From the NCBI GenBank assembly GCA_963810195.1, contig CAWEMO010000008.1:46077-110076 (forward strand): a stretch of 64,000 bases of DNA, given 5' to 3'. The DNA is from Chersky-840 sp963810195 (lineage in GTDB: Bacteria; Actinomycetota; Acidimicrobiia; Acidimicrobiales; UBA8190). Shown here in pieces: positions 41,843 through 49,583 of the stretch. The first letter of the stretch is position 1. Each line of letters begins with the position of its first letter. The position numbers and the translations under genes are program-made. The notes beneath the pieces are model-generated. The model was not told the origin of the DNA, made no database searches, and was given only the letters and a program-made list of their open reading frames with translations.

Positions 41843-41931
41843 GGGCGAATCACTGTGTTCGCTGGTAGGTGAGTCGGGCTGATCAGCCTTCACACGGCTG
41901 AGGCCACAGGTTCGAGTCCTGTTGCGCCCAC
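41843..41931 (+). pseudogene. Degenerate tRNA-Val(CAC)-like gene
   Basis: The 3' half is convincing: anticodon stem CAGCC/GGCTG with loop TTCACAC (anticodon CAC), T arm ACAGG-TTCGAGT-CCTGT, acceptor strand TGCGCCC and discriminator A. The 5' acceptor GGGCGAA pairs at six of seven positions, but ~34 nt instead of ~19 separate it from the anticodon stem and no normal D arm forms. The 3' CCA is absent. This looks like a broken tRNA, or the 3' att fragment left by an integration event. Confidence 0.5.
41919..41931. repeat. 13-bp direct repeat, left copy
   Basis: CTGTTGCGCCCAC, the end of the tRNA-like sequence, is repeated at 42362-42374. The pair flanks the IS481 fragment. Confidence 0.55.
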
Positions 41932-42361
41932 GGCGGTGAAGCGTTGGTAGGAGCTCTTCGGTCGCATAGTCGAGACCGAGGGCACGCTCTTGTGGTGTTG
42001 GGCCAGGTGATAGCGAATGGTCTCCGCTCCGGCATCGAAGCCGTCGTCGAGCAACTGCTTTCGCATGACCACGATCTCGTCCTCATACAAATCACAGATT
42101 CGCGAGGGCGAGCTCTTGGGACGGCGGCTTCTGGGCTCGAGTCCGGCTTCGCCCTCCAGGCGATAGCGCCGCAGGAGCTTGAAGAGCCAGCTCGGGCTCA
42201 CCCCATGGGCGGCCGCCAACAGCTTGATAGGCTTCTCTCTCCGCAGGTGCGTCTCGATCAGAAACCGGCCCATGTCCATTGGAGACCCTCCCGGCTAAGC
42301 GGTCTCCGATGTCTTGACACATCCCACAGGCCGGCGGTCTCCTATGTCATGAACTCCGGCA
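41932..42361 (-). mobile_element. IS481-type fragment between 13-bp direct repeats
   Basis: The segment between the repeats holds the N-terminal part of an IS481 transposase on the minus strand and, at 42281-42361, two GGTCTCC-type repeats (GGTCTCCGATGTC and GGTCTCCTATGTC), which resemble IS481 terminal sequence. The flanking repeats are longer than the 5-6 bp usually made by this family, so recombination at the tRNA end is an alternative. Confidence 0.5.
41950..42279 (-). pseudogene. IS481-family transposase, N-terminal fragment
   Basis: From ATG 42279: MDMGRFLIETHLRREKPIKL, AAAHGVSPSWLFKLLRRYRL, EGEAGLEPRSRRPKSSPSRI, IRYHLAQHHKSVPSVSTM. The 'VSPSWLFKLLRRYRLEGEAG' helix-turn-helix and the PRSRRP linker are IS481/IS3-type. 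The catalytic rve domain is absent: the frame runs into the tRNA-like sequence, where it becomes antisense tRNA. Confidence 0.75.
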
Positions 42362-42374
42362 CTGTTGCGCCCAC
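42362..42374. repeat. 13-bp direct repeat, right copy
   Basis: CTGTTGCGCCCAC, identical to 41919-41931. Confidence 0.55.
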
Positions 42375-42621
42375 TCAGTTTCCAAGAGAGTGCTGACTCT
42401 CGAACCATCGGCCGGAGTAATCGGGTGGTTCCACCCTTTCGGGGACGGGAGTCCGAGGGGCGATGTAACGGCATCTCTTCCCGGTCGAAACAAGGCGGGG
42501 CAGCCTGTCCAGCAAATGCACACCGGCTCTTGTCGTCTTCTCGATCTCCCATTCAGGCTTGGTTGAACCGACCGTCCTCTTCGCGCTCGGCCCCGGCGCT
42601 GACAGTCTCATCGTGCCATCG
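42375..42621. other. Intergenic, no gene seen
   Basis: About 250 bases without a supported gene. Confidence 0.35.
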
Positions 42622-43311
42622 TCACGCGCGGGTGGCGACGAGCAGTTGGGCCGCTCCCAGCCCCACCAGAGTGCGGCAGTAGTGGGTGAAACCCGCGTCG
42701 AGCACCATCGCTTCGAGACGGACGGGAGAAGGCAGCAAGGAACTCGACGCCGGGAGGTACCGATAGGCCTGCGGGTCGGAAAGCGCTCCGCCAACCGCCG
42801 GCACCACCCGATGGAAGTACACGTGGTGTATCAGCCGCGCCGGCTGCCACGACGGCTCTGCCACCTCCAAGAGAGCGAATCGGCCCCCAGGGCGAAGCAC
42901 ACGAGCAAGCTCGATAAAGAGCGCTGCCGGGTCGATAACGTTGCGCAGAGCGAAGCCGCACGTTGCGCCGTCCGCCGCCGCATCCGGCACGGGTAGGCGG
43001 AGTCCGTCGGCCAAGGCCACACGGGGGCCTGGTCCGCCAGCGCGCAGCATGCCTTCGGAGATGTCGAACCCGACGCATCGGTGGCCAGCCGCCTCCAGCT
43101 CGCGCAAGAAGCCACCGGTGCCGCAACCCACGTCTAGTACCAGCGACCCCGGCGCCAGGCCGAGGGAGGCCGCTGCCCGTCGTCGCCACCCTCGGTCCAT
43201 GCCGAAGGTCAAGAGGCTGTTCACTCGGTCGTAGCGCCGGGCGATGCGGTCGAACATCTGGCGGACGGCTCGGTCACGGGCTGGGCCGGGGGCGAGGGGA
43301 TCGAACTCCAC
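42622..43311 (-). CDS. menG: UbiE/MenG-type C-methyltransferase
   Basis: A 229-residue SAM-dependent methyltransferase of the demethylmenaquinone/ubiquinone type. VRQMFDRIARRYDRVNSLLT (15-34) is the family opening, LVLDVGCGTGGFLRELE (57-72) binds SAM, DISEGML and ADGLRLPVPDAAAD contact the cofactor, and CGFALRNVIDPAALFIELAR is the family's conserved post-motif III region. It would methylate demethylmenaquinone, the last step of menaquinone synthesis, at the membrane. It is divergent from the MenA fusion, 65 bp away, with a shared upstream region, so both may be coregulated. The ending is slightly shorter than E. coli UbiE. Confidence 0.88.
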   Translation of the reverse strand: MEFDPLAPGPARDRAVRQMFDRIARRYDRVNSLLTFGMDRGWRRRAAASLGLAPGSLVLDVGCGTGGFLRELEAAGHRCVGFDISEGMLRAGGPGPRVALADGLRLPVPDAAADGATCGFALRNVIDPAALFIELARVLRPGGRFALLEVAEPSWQPARLIHHVYFHRVVPAVGGALSDPQAYRYLPASSSLLPSPVRLEAMVLDAGFTHYCRTLVGLGAAQLLVATRA

Positions 43312-43376
43312 GTCCGCATCCTGGCAGCCCGGCCGAACCTCCTAGGCTGCGGCGACGATGAGATCGAGGAGGCGAG

Positions 43377-45398
43377 GTGCCTGAGCTGGCCCGCCCGGTC
43401 GGCCTGGGACTGGCTGCCCGCGGTTCTGTGGACGACGTCGTCGCGTGGGCACACCAGGCGGAGGCCGCTGGGCTCGACTCCGTGTGGTTCCACGAGAGCT
43501 ACTTCGAGCGCGATGCCGTCTCGTATGCGGCGGCGGTGGCCAGCCACGTTCCGCGCATCGGGGTTGCGCTCGGGGCCGTCACGCCCTTGACCCGCCACCC
43601 TGTGCTTACCGCCATGACGGTGAGCGCTCTCGACGAGATGGCACCCGGACGCATCGTGTGCGCTCTCGGGACCGGCCTCCCGCTCCGGCTGGCCCAGATG
43701 GGTGTTGCCTATAGCCCCGAAGGCTCGATTGGCCAGTTGGAGCAGGCCATGGAGATCATGCGGGCGCTGTGGCGGGGGGAGCGGCTCCCCGCCCAGGCAC
43801 CCGGGGTGCCGGAACTGGCGCCGATGTTCCCACCGGTGCACCACGTGCCCATCTACGTTGCCGGCTACCGGTCCTCCATGGTGGAGCTGGCAGGGCACCT
43901 GGCAGACGGCTACCTCGCGCGCCCCGCAGAGTCGCTACCGAGCCTCACGGGGATCCTGGCTCGCCTACGGGCGGCGGAGGCGTCCGCCGGTCGACCCCCC
44001 GGCACCGTCAAGACAGCGGGCTACTTGCTCAGCGTGGTTGCTCCCAGTCGGCGCGACGCCCTGAACCGGGCCAAGCGTGAGCCGTTTGTCATCTACATGA
44101 TGAGCGTGCTGTCCGACCTGTCGCTCGAGCGGGCCGGGCTGCCCCGACAGCTTCGCGACGACGTGGCCGGGGCCTGGCGGGCCGAGGAGTACCACCGTGC
44201 CGCCGGCCTGCTGCCCGACGAACTCGTGGACGCCTTCATCCTGTGCGGCACGGTCGACGACGTCGCTGCCCGAGCCTGGGACTACCATCGGGTGGGCCTC
44301 GATCGCCCGCTGTTCCAACCGGTCGTCCAGGAGGACGACCAGGTGGCCGGCGTCCTGGCCGCCGCTGTCGCATTCGCCGGGACCGAACGCCCGTCGTCGC
44401 CGGGTGCGGTCGACGCCACGATCGCCCCTCGCCTCGGTGTCTCAGGCGGTGATGCAAGACCTGCAGCTCGTCAGGGGCGAGTGTCCACCGCGTCCAGCGC
44501 CCTTGGGCACCGGCTGTCGGCGTGGTGGGAGCTGACCCGCCCGTTCAGCCTTGGGGCCAGCTCCATCCCGGTGGCGGCTGCCATCGCTTTGGCTGCCGGC
44601 GCTGGGCACATCCGCTGGACCCTGGCGGCGGCCGCTCTGGTTGCCTCGGTCCTGCTCCAAGTCGGCACCAACGTGATCAACGAGGTCTACGACGTCCGAA
44701 CAGGCGCCGACTCCATCACGTCTCCCCGGGCGAGCCTGGCGATCTTGAAGGGGCGCGTCGGGGAGCACGAAGCGCTTGTGTATGCCGCCGTGGCTTTGGG
44801 TGTCGCCACCGGACTCGGCGGCTGGATGATCGCCGTGCGGGGCTGGCCCGTGGCGGCGCTCGGAGCGATCGGCCTCCTCGGCGGCGTGGGCTACACCGTC
44901 CCGCCACTACGGCTCAAGTACCGGGGGTTGGGGCTGCCGGTGGTATTCGTCCTGATGGGCCCCTTCATGGTTGAGGGCGGCTACTACGTCGTCGCGGGCC
45001 GGCTGTCACTCGCCGGCCTCGCCGTCAGCGTGCCCGTCGGCTGCCTGGTGACCGCGATCCTCCAGGGCAACGAGTGGCGCGACATCGCCGATGACGCCCG
45101 AGTGGGCATTACCACCCTGTCGATCCGCGTCGGTGGGCGCTGGGCACACATCGCGTACATCGGGCTGGTGCTCGGCGCGTACATTGCGCTGGTCTGTGCC
45201 GTACTGGCCGGCGCCGTTCCCAAGGACGCAATCGCCGCTGTCTTATCACTGCCGTTTTTCGTCAAGGTCGTCAGGGCCGCCGAGCTTGGCGCACGCGGAG
45301 ATCGACGCAGCCTCGCTACCATTGACCTGGCGACCGCCCAGCTCTACGCCGTCTTCGGGGCGCTGCTGGTGGCGGGACTTGCCGCCAGCGCTGCATGA
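43377..45398 (+). CDS. Fusion: LLM-class oxidoreductase + UbiA/MenA prenyltransferase
   Basis: A 673-residue two-domain protein. Residues 1-~335 are a luciferase-like (LLM) flavin/F420 oxidoreductase: LGLAARGSVDDVVAWAHQAE, AGLDSVWFHESYFERDAVSY, TRHPVLTAMTVSALDEMAPG, IVCALGTGLPLRLAQMGVAY, a TIM-barrel pattern usually using F420 in actinobacteria. After a ~45-residue linker, residues ~380-673 are a UbiA prenyltransferase with eight or nine helices: NVINEVYDVRTGAD (~432-445) and NEWRDIADDAR (~565) are the two Asp-rich motifs that bind prenyl diphosphate via Mg2+. MenA uses 1,4-dihydroxy-2-naphthoate. Adjacent menG supports a quinone role. A fused MenA is unusual. GTG 43377 follows AGGAGG. Its stop overlaps the CPBP start (ATGA). 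Confidence 0.88.
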   Translation: MPELARPVGLGLAARGSVDDVVAWAHQAEAAGLDSVWFHESYFERDAVSYAAAVASHVPRIGVALGAVTPLTRHPVLTAMTVSALDEMAPGRIVCALGTGLPLRLAQMGVAYSPEGSIGQLEQAMEIMRALWRGERLPAQAPGVPELAPMFPPVHHVPIYVAGYRSSMVELAGHLADGYLARPAESLPSLTGILARLRAAEASAGRPPGTVKTAGYLLSVVAPSRRDALNRAKREPFVIYMMSVLSDLSLERAGLPRQLRDDVAGAWRAEEYHRAAGLLPDELVDAFILCGTVDDVAARAWDYHRVGLDRPLFQPVVQEDDQVAGVLAAAVAFAGTERPSSPGAVDATIAPRLGVSGGDARPAARQGRVSTASSALGHRLSAWWELTRPFSLGASSIPVAAAIALAAGAGHIRWTLAAAALVASVLLQVGTNVINEVYDVRTGADSITSPRASLAILKGRVGEHEALVYAAVALGVATGLGGWMIAVRGWPVAALGAIGLLGGVGYTVPPLRLKYRGLGLPVVFVLMGPFMVEGGYYVVAGRLSLAGLAVSVPVGCLVTAILQGNEWRDIADDARVGITTLSIRVGGRWAHIAYIGLVLGAYIALVCAVLAGAVPKDAIAAVLSLPFFVKVVRAAELGARGDRRSLATIDLATAQLYAVFGALLVAGLAASAA

Positions 45399-46055
45399 CG
45401 GATGCCGTCTTGACGGCCCCACCCCTCGACTTCCGCGTCCGCTCGGATGCCGAAGCGGTTGCCGCGCTTGGGCTGGCAGCGACCTGTTTCGGCTTCACAT
45501 TCCGAGGGCCGAAATCGTCGTTCTGGAGGCGCATGACCGGCACCGGTGCCATCCTCGGGTCGTTGTCCCTCGCCTGCCAGCCCGGGCTGCGCCGTATGCA
45601 TCCCCGGCCGCGGCATCTGCTGGAAGGGGCAGCAATCGCCGCTGGCCTCTATGCCATTTTCCAGGTCGGCGATCTCATGGCCCGGCGGATCATGCCCAAT
45701 GGCGCCGGCGACATCGACGCCATCTACGATCTGCGCTCAGACCAAGACGAGCGGGTCATCGCGGCTCGCCTGGCGGTGGTGATCGGACCCGCCGAGGAAC
45801 TGTTCTGGCGAGGGTTCCTGCAGGAACGGCTATCACGCCGCCGGGGTCGGTGGGCGGGTGCCGCGCTCGGCCTCTGCTGCCTACGCTGGGGTCCACCTCG
45901 CATCGGGCAATCCCACCCTGGTGGGGGCAGCAGGGGTGGCTGGCGCCTACTGGTCGGTGCTGGCCGCGGCCGGCGTCGACGTGGAATCGCTCATCGTGAG
46001 CCACGTCCTGTGGGACATCGTGATTTTCCTCGTCGCACCGACCTCCAGCCTCTAA
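45395..46055 (+). pseudogene. CPBP intramembrane protease gene with a frameshift
   Basis: From ATG 45395 (overlapping the fusion stop as ATGA) the frame reads VRSDAEAVAALGLAATCFGF, VVIGPAEELFWRGFLQERLS, with the EExxxR site of CPBP/Abi proteases at ~134-139. Near 45870 the coding moves to another frame: SAAYAGVHLASGNPTLVGAA, VAGAYWSVLAAAGVDVESLI, VSHVLWDIVIFLVAP, which contains the H of motif 2 and the SHxLwD motif 3. Joined, the product is ~220 residues with several membrane helices. A single-base indel explains the break. CPBP enzymes include prenyl-processing proteases, so cotranslation with a prenyltransferase is notable. Confidence 0.75.
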
Positions 46056-46526
46056 CGGGCACGCGGGTGGCGCCAAGCCGACGACTTGCTGTCTCTCGTA
46101 AGCGCGCAAACGCCAGTTCGCGGAAGACATCGGACCGCTCGAAGTGCCGGATCTGCTCGGGCGAGGGATCAGGCCCTGTCGGACCGAACCGACCGCAAAT
46201 CTTCCGGCTCGGCGTTACAGGGCGGGTCGGCCGGAGAGCCACCCGCTGACAACCTACACATACAGTGCGGTCGCAAACCCGTGCGCCAAGACATCGGCCT
46301 GCTATTGGTAGCGCCCTACTCCACTCCTCGACATGAGTGCTCTCAGCTCCCGTGATCGGGTGGCCCCATCCATACGGCCGCCTTCTTCACCAGGTCGGGG
46401 GTCCGTCGGTGGTGGAACTGACCTATCTGAACCAAGAACCAGGCGCCTCTATCTCGGGGCAACGCCTCCCATCATCCCGGCGCCCGGTGTTGTTCATGCT
46501 CCGTTTGTGATTGCCCCACAGGTTCC
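46056..46526. other. Intergenic, no gene seen
   Basis: About 470 bases between the protease and the acyl-CoA synthetase. Frames on both strands look non-coding. No terminator hairpin stood out. Confidence 0.4.
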
Positions 46527-48134
46527 TCAGGCCCTGTCGGCCGGTGGCGTCAAGGCGATCGCCTTGGCCCACCGATAGTCGGGCTTACCGGTCGGCGATC
46601 GTGTGATGGCATCGATCACCACGATTTGTCGTGGAACCTTGTATCCGGCCAACCGTCCCCGGCACGAGGCGCGCAGTGCCTCGGCGTCGACTTGGCACCC
46701 CGCGTGCGGCTGCACCACTGCCACGACCCGCTCGCCGTAGCGCTCGTCGGGCACGCCCACGATGACGACGTCTTCGACCTTGTCGTCGCTCTTCAGGGCG
46801 GCTTCCACCTCGTCGGGGAAGACCTTCTCCCCTCCAGTGTTGATGCACAGCGAGCCGCGACCGAGGACGGCGATTGCCCCATCGGCGTCCACCATGGCCA
46901 GGTCGCCCGGAAGCGCCCAACGCTTGCCGCCCGCCTCCACGAACGTGGCCGCCGTCTTGTGGGCGTCTCCGAGATACCCGATGGGGATGTAGCCGCTGCG
47001 GGCCAGGCGCCCCACGGTACCCGAGCCCGGGACCACCGGTCGCAGCTCGTCGTCGAGGACATCGGTGCGCTCGTCGACGTGCAGACGAGGCGCACCATAG
47101 GGATCGTCGTCGGGCGCTCGCCCGCCCAGCTGCCCGGTCTCCGAGGAGCCGAAGGCGTCGGCGACGATGCGGCCCGGGAGCATCTCGGCCAGGCGCCGCT
47201 TAGTGGATGGAGAGAGCACGGCGCCGCCCGAGCCCACGGCCATGAGTGACGAGGTGTCGTAGCGGGCCGGGTGGGCATCGAGCTCGTCCAGGAGGGGCCG
47301 GACCATGGCGTCGCCCACTAAGACGAGGATGTTCACCGCCTCAGTCCCCACCAGGCGCCACGCCGCGGCAGCGTCGAAGCGCCCACCTGGCAGGGTCACG
47401 AGCTTCCCGCCGCCGAACAGCATGGTGAACGCCAGCCAGTGCGCACTCGAATGCATGAAGGGTGGGCAGGGTAGCGCCGTCATGCCCGGGCGCATCACCC
47501 GCGTCGCGAGCTGTTCGGGGGATCCAATGACATTGCCAAGCGCTAGTGGGTCCCCGCCGCCCATGGCGGCGAAGAAGACATCCTCGTGGCGCCACAGCAC
47601 GCCCTTGGGCATGCCGGTGGTCCCCCCGGTGTAGACGCAGTAGAGGTCGTCTGCCGACCGCGACGCGAAGTCGCTGGAGTCCGTGGCGGCGGCCAGGGTG
47701 CACTCGTAGTCGTCCCCGAGGCCCGACGCGCCGGTGTCGTCACGCACCTCGAGCAGCGTCCGGCGCTCGGGCATGGCCGCCACAGCGTCGGCGACCGCGG
47801 GTCCGAAGCGGCTGTGAAAGACCAGGCCCACGAGCGCGGCATCCTGGTAGAGGTAGCGAAGCTCGGAGGTGACGTACCGGTAGTTGACGGTGACGGGCAC
47901 GGCACGGATCTTGAAGCAGGCGAGCATCGCCTCGAGGCACTCGGTCCCGTTGGCCAGCTGCAGGCCGACGCGGTCTCCTGGTCCGACGCCTACGCCGGCG
48001 AGATGGTGCGCCAGGCGGTTTGCCCGACCGTCGAGCTCAGCGTAAGTGAGTCGGCGGTCATCGGCAACGATTGCCGGTTGCTCTGGGATAACGCCGACCA
48101 CGCTCTCGAAGAGGTCGGCCAGATTGAACTCCAT
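46527..48134 (-). CDS. Acyl-CoA synthetase (FadD/AMP-binding)
   Basis: A 535-residue adenylate-forming enzyme from ATG 48134 (MEFNLADLFESVVGVIPEQP), preceded by GGGAGGGG. The P-loop motif YTGGTTGMPKGV (~165-176) binds ATP; the later ADAFGSSETGQ and GYLGDAHKTAATF are the usual A4/A5 motifs (gYGqTE-like, here FGSSETG), then GDLAMVDADGAIAVLGRGSL (A7/A8) and the C-terminal Lys in PTGKPDYRWAK that completes adenylation. It would activate a fatty or other carboxylic acid with ATP and CoA. A longer start at 48254 has a Pro/Arg-rich leader. It is divergent from the hydrolase gene. Confidence 0.92.
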   Translation of the reverse strand: MEFNLADLFESVVGVIPEQPAIVADDRRLTYAELDGRANRLAHHLAGVGVGPGDRVGLQLANGTECLEAMLACFKIRAVPVTVNYRYVTSELRYLYQDAALVGLVFHSRFGPAVADAVAAMPERRTLLEVRDDTGASGLGDDYECTLAAATDSSDFASRSADDLYCVYTGGTTGMPKGVLWRHEDVFFAAMGGGDPLALGNVIGSPEQLATRVMRPGMTALPCPPFMHSSAHWLAFTMLFGGGKLVTLPGGRFDAAAAWRLVGTEAVNILVLVGDAMVRPLLDELDAHPARYDTSSLMAVGSGGAVLSPSTKRRLAEMLPGRIVADAFGSSETGQLGGRAPDDDPYGAPRLHVDERTDVLDDELRPVVPGSGTVGRLARSGYIPIGYLGDAHKTAATFVEAGGKRWALPGDLAMVDADGAIAVLGRGSLCINTGGEKVFPDEVEAALKSDDKVEDVVIVGVPDERYGERVVAVVQPHAGCQVDAEALRASCRGRLAGYKVPRQIVVIDAITRSPTGKPDYRWAKAIALTPPADRA

Positions 48135-48245
48135 CGCCCCTCCCTTCTCGGCTTGCTCCTCGCTGACGTCGCTGGACGTAGTATGGCTTTGAACGGCGTG
48201 ATCCGCTGGGCGGCTCGGATGGCAGCGCGTCGTTGGAGGGGGCTC

Positions 48246-49580
48246 ATGGGGCACGCCCAGAGCACTGTGGACGGCGTGGAGGCACCGGGCGTGGCGGAAG
48301 CCGGGCCGCCGTCTGGGTCGCGGCGTCTAGCCCAGGGATCCCCCTCACTCGTCGAGCGTGTGATCGGGCCCTATCGCGCCGTAATGAAGTTCCTTGGGCG
48401 ACGGGCGATCGCCCGAGCCACCCTTGCCGTGCCGCGCACGCTGCGCTTCATGGGTGCGACGATGAGCGGTGAGGTGTCCGAGGGGCTCCAAGCACCGAGC
48501 CTGTCGTTGGGGCTGGTGGCCGGTGTGGCCATGGACGAGGCCCTGCTGGCCATGGCCATGACGCCGAGCCGGCTGCCCCGCCGGGCCGATCTCGTCCGGG
48601 TGAGCGCCGAGCTGGCCGACGTCCGGCGGATGTTCTCCCGCCCGGGTTGGATCGCTCGACCCGCTTCCTACCACCGTACCCCACCGCCGCTCACCGCCGA
48701 GGACGTCGAGCTGAGCCACGGGTGGGCGCTCGGCCTGGGCTACGAACGGATCACCTACGACAGCGGGTTCTCGACGCGCCCTGGCGAGCCGGGCGGCGAG
48801 CGGTGGATGGCCTACGAGCCCAACCGTCGGGCCACGGCCGCCATCGTCCGTCACCGTGGCGAACTGCGCCCCTGGGTCGTGTGCGTGCACGGGTTCTCCA
48901 TGGGCTACCCCTTCATGGACTTCGTGGGCCTGCACACTGCCAAGCTGCACCGCGGGCTCGGGCTCAACGTCGCCATGCCGGTGTTGCCGTTGCACGGGCC
49001 GCGCAAGGTCACCCGCGTGAGCGGCCAGCCCTTCCTCTCCTTCGACATGATGAACACCGTCCACGGGTTGACGCAGGCGGTGTGGGATATCAGGCGCCTG
49101 GTGTCGTGGATCAGGGCCCAGGGAGCGACGTCCATCGGCTTGTACGGAGTCTCGCTCGGGGCGTACGTCGTTTCGCTCCTCGCCGGCATCGAGGAAGGGT
49201 TCGAGGCCGTGGTGGCCGGCATCCCGGTGGTTGACTTCCCGTCGCTCTTCCACGCCCACAGCCCGGTCCACATCCGAGCCCGGTCGATCGAGCACCGCAT
49301 CCTGGGCGGCGTGGCGGAAGACGTCTGCCGTGTGGTGTCGCCGTTGAGCTTCGAGTCAAAGGTTCCCCACGGTCGCCGGTACGTGTTCGCCGGCTATGGC
49401 GACCGCCTGGCCACGCCGGAGCAGGCCCGTAGGCTGTGGGAGCACTGGGATAGGCCGCGCATCAGCTGGTACCCGGGGAACCACGTGGGCTATCTGTGGT
49501 CACGCCAGGTGGGAACGTTCCTCAGGGAATCGCTCGTGGCGTCCGGGCTCAGCTGCACTCGCAGCGTCGGCGAGGGCTGA
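48246..49580 (+). CDS. Alpha/beta hydrolase
   Basis: A ~444-residue alpha/beta hydrolase from ATG 48246, chosen for GGAGG five nt upstream (ATG 48183 would add 21 residues). The fold is clear from PWVVCVHGFSMGYPFMDFVG (oxyanion loop HGFSMG), LNVAMPVLPLHGPRKVTRVS, the nucleophile elbow GLYGVSLGAYVVSLLAGIEE (Ser ~300), and WYPGNHVGYLWSRQV with the catalytic His. The catalytic Asp is probably in FAGYGDRLATPEQARRL. The N-terminal ~150 residues form an extra cap with a basic start. The position between an acyl-CoA synthetase and a WS/DGAT suggests an esterase or lipase in neutral-lipid handling. Its stop lies 3 bp before the WS/DGAT start. Confidence 0.88.
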   Translation: MGHAQSTVDGVEAPGVAEAGPPSGSRRLAQGSPSLVERVIGPYRAVMKFLGRRAIARATLAVPRTLRFMGATMSGEVSEGLQAPSLSLGLVAGVAMDEALLAMAMTPSRLPRRADLVRVSAELADVRRMFSRPGWIARPASYHRTPPPLTAEDVELSHGWALGLGYERITYDSGFSTRPGEPGGERWMAYEPNRRATAAIVRHRGELRPWVVCVHGFSMGYPFMDFVGLHTAKLHRGLGLNVAMPVLPLHGPRKVTRVSGQPFLSFDMMNTVHGLTQAVWDIRRLVSWIRAQGATSIGLYGVSLGAYVVSLLAGIEEGFEAVVAGIPVVDFPSLFHAHSPVHIRARSIEHRILGGVAEDVCRVVSPLSFESKVPHGRRYVFAGYGDRLATPEQARRLWEHWDRPRISWYPGNHVGYLWSRQVGTFLRESLVASGLSCTRSVGEG

Positions 49581-49583
49581 ACA

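Noticed and set aside
47586..48245. N-terminal extension of the alpha/beta hydrolase frame
   Set aside because: It overlaps the acyl-CoA synthetase on the other strand and is Val/Gly/His-rich shadow sequence; start moved to 48246.
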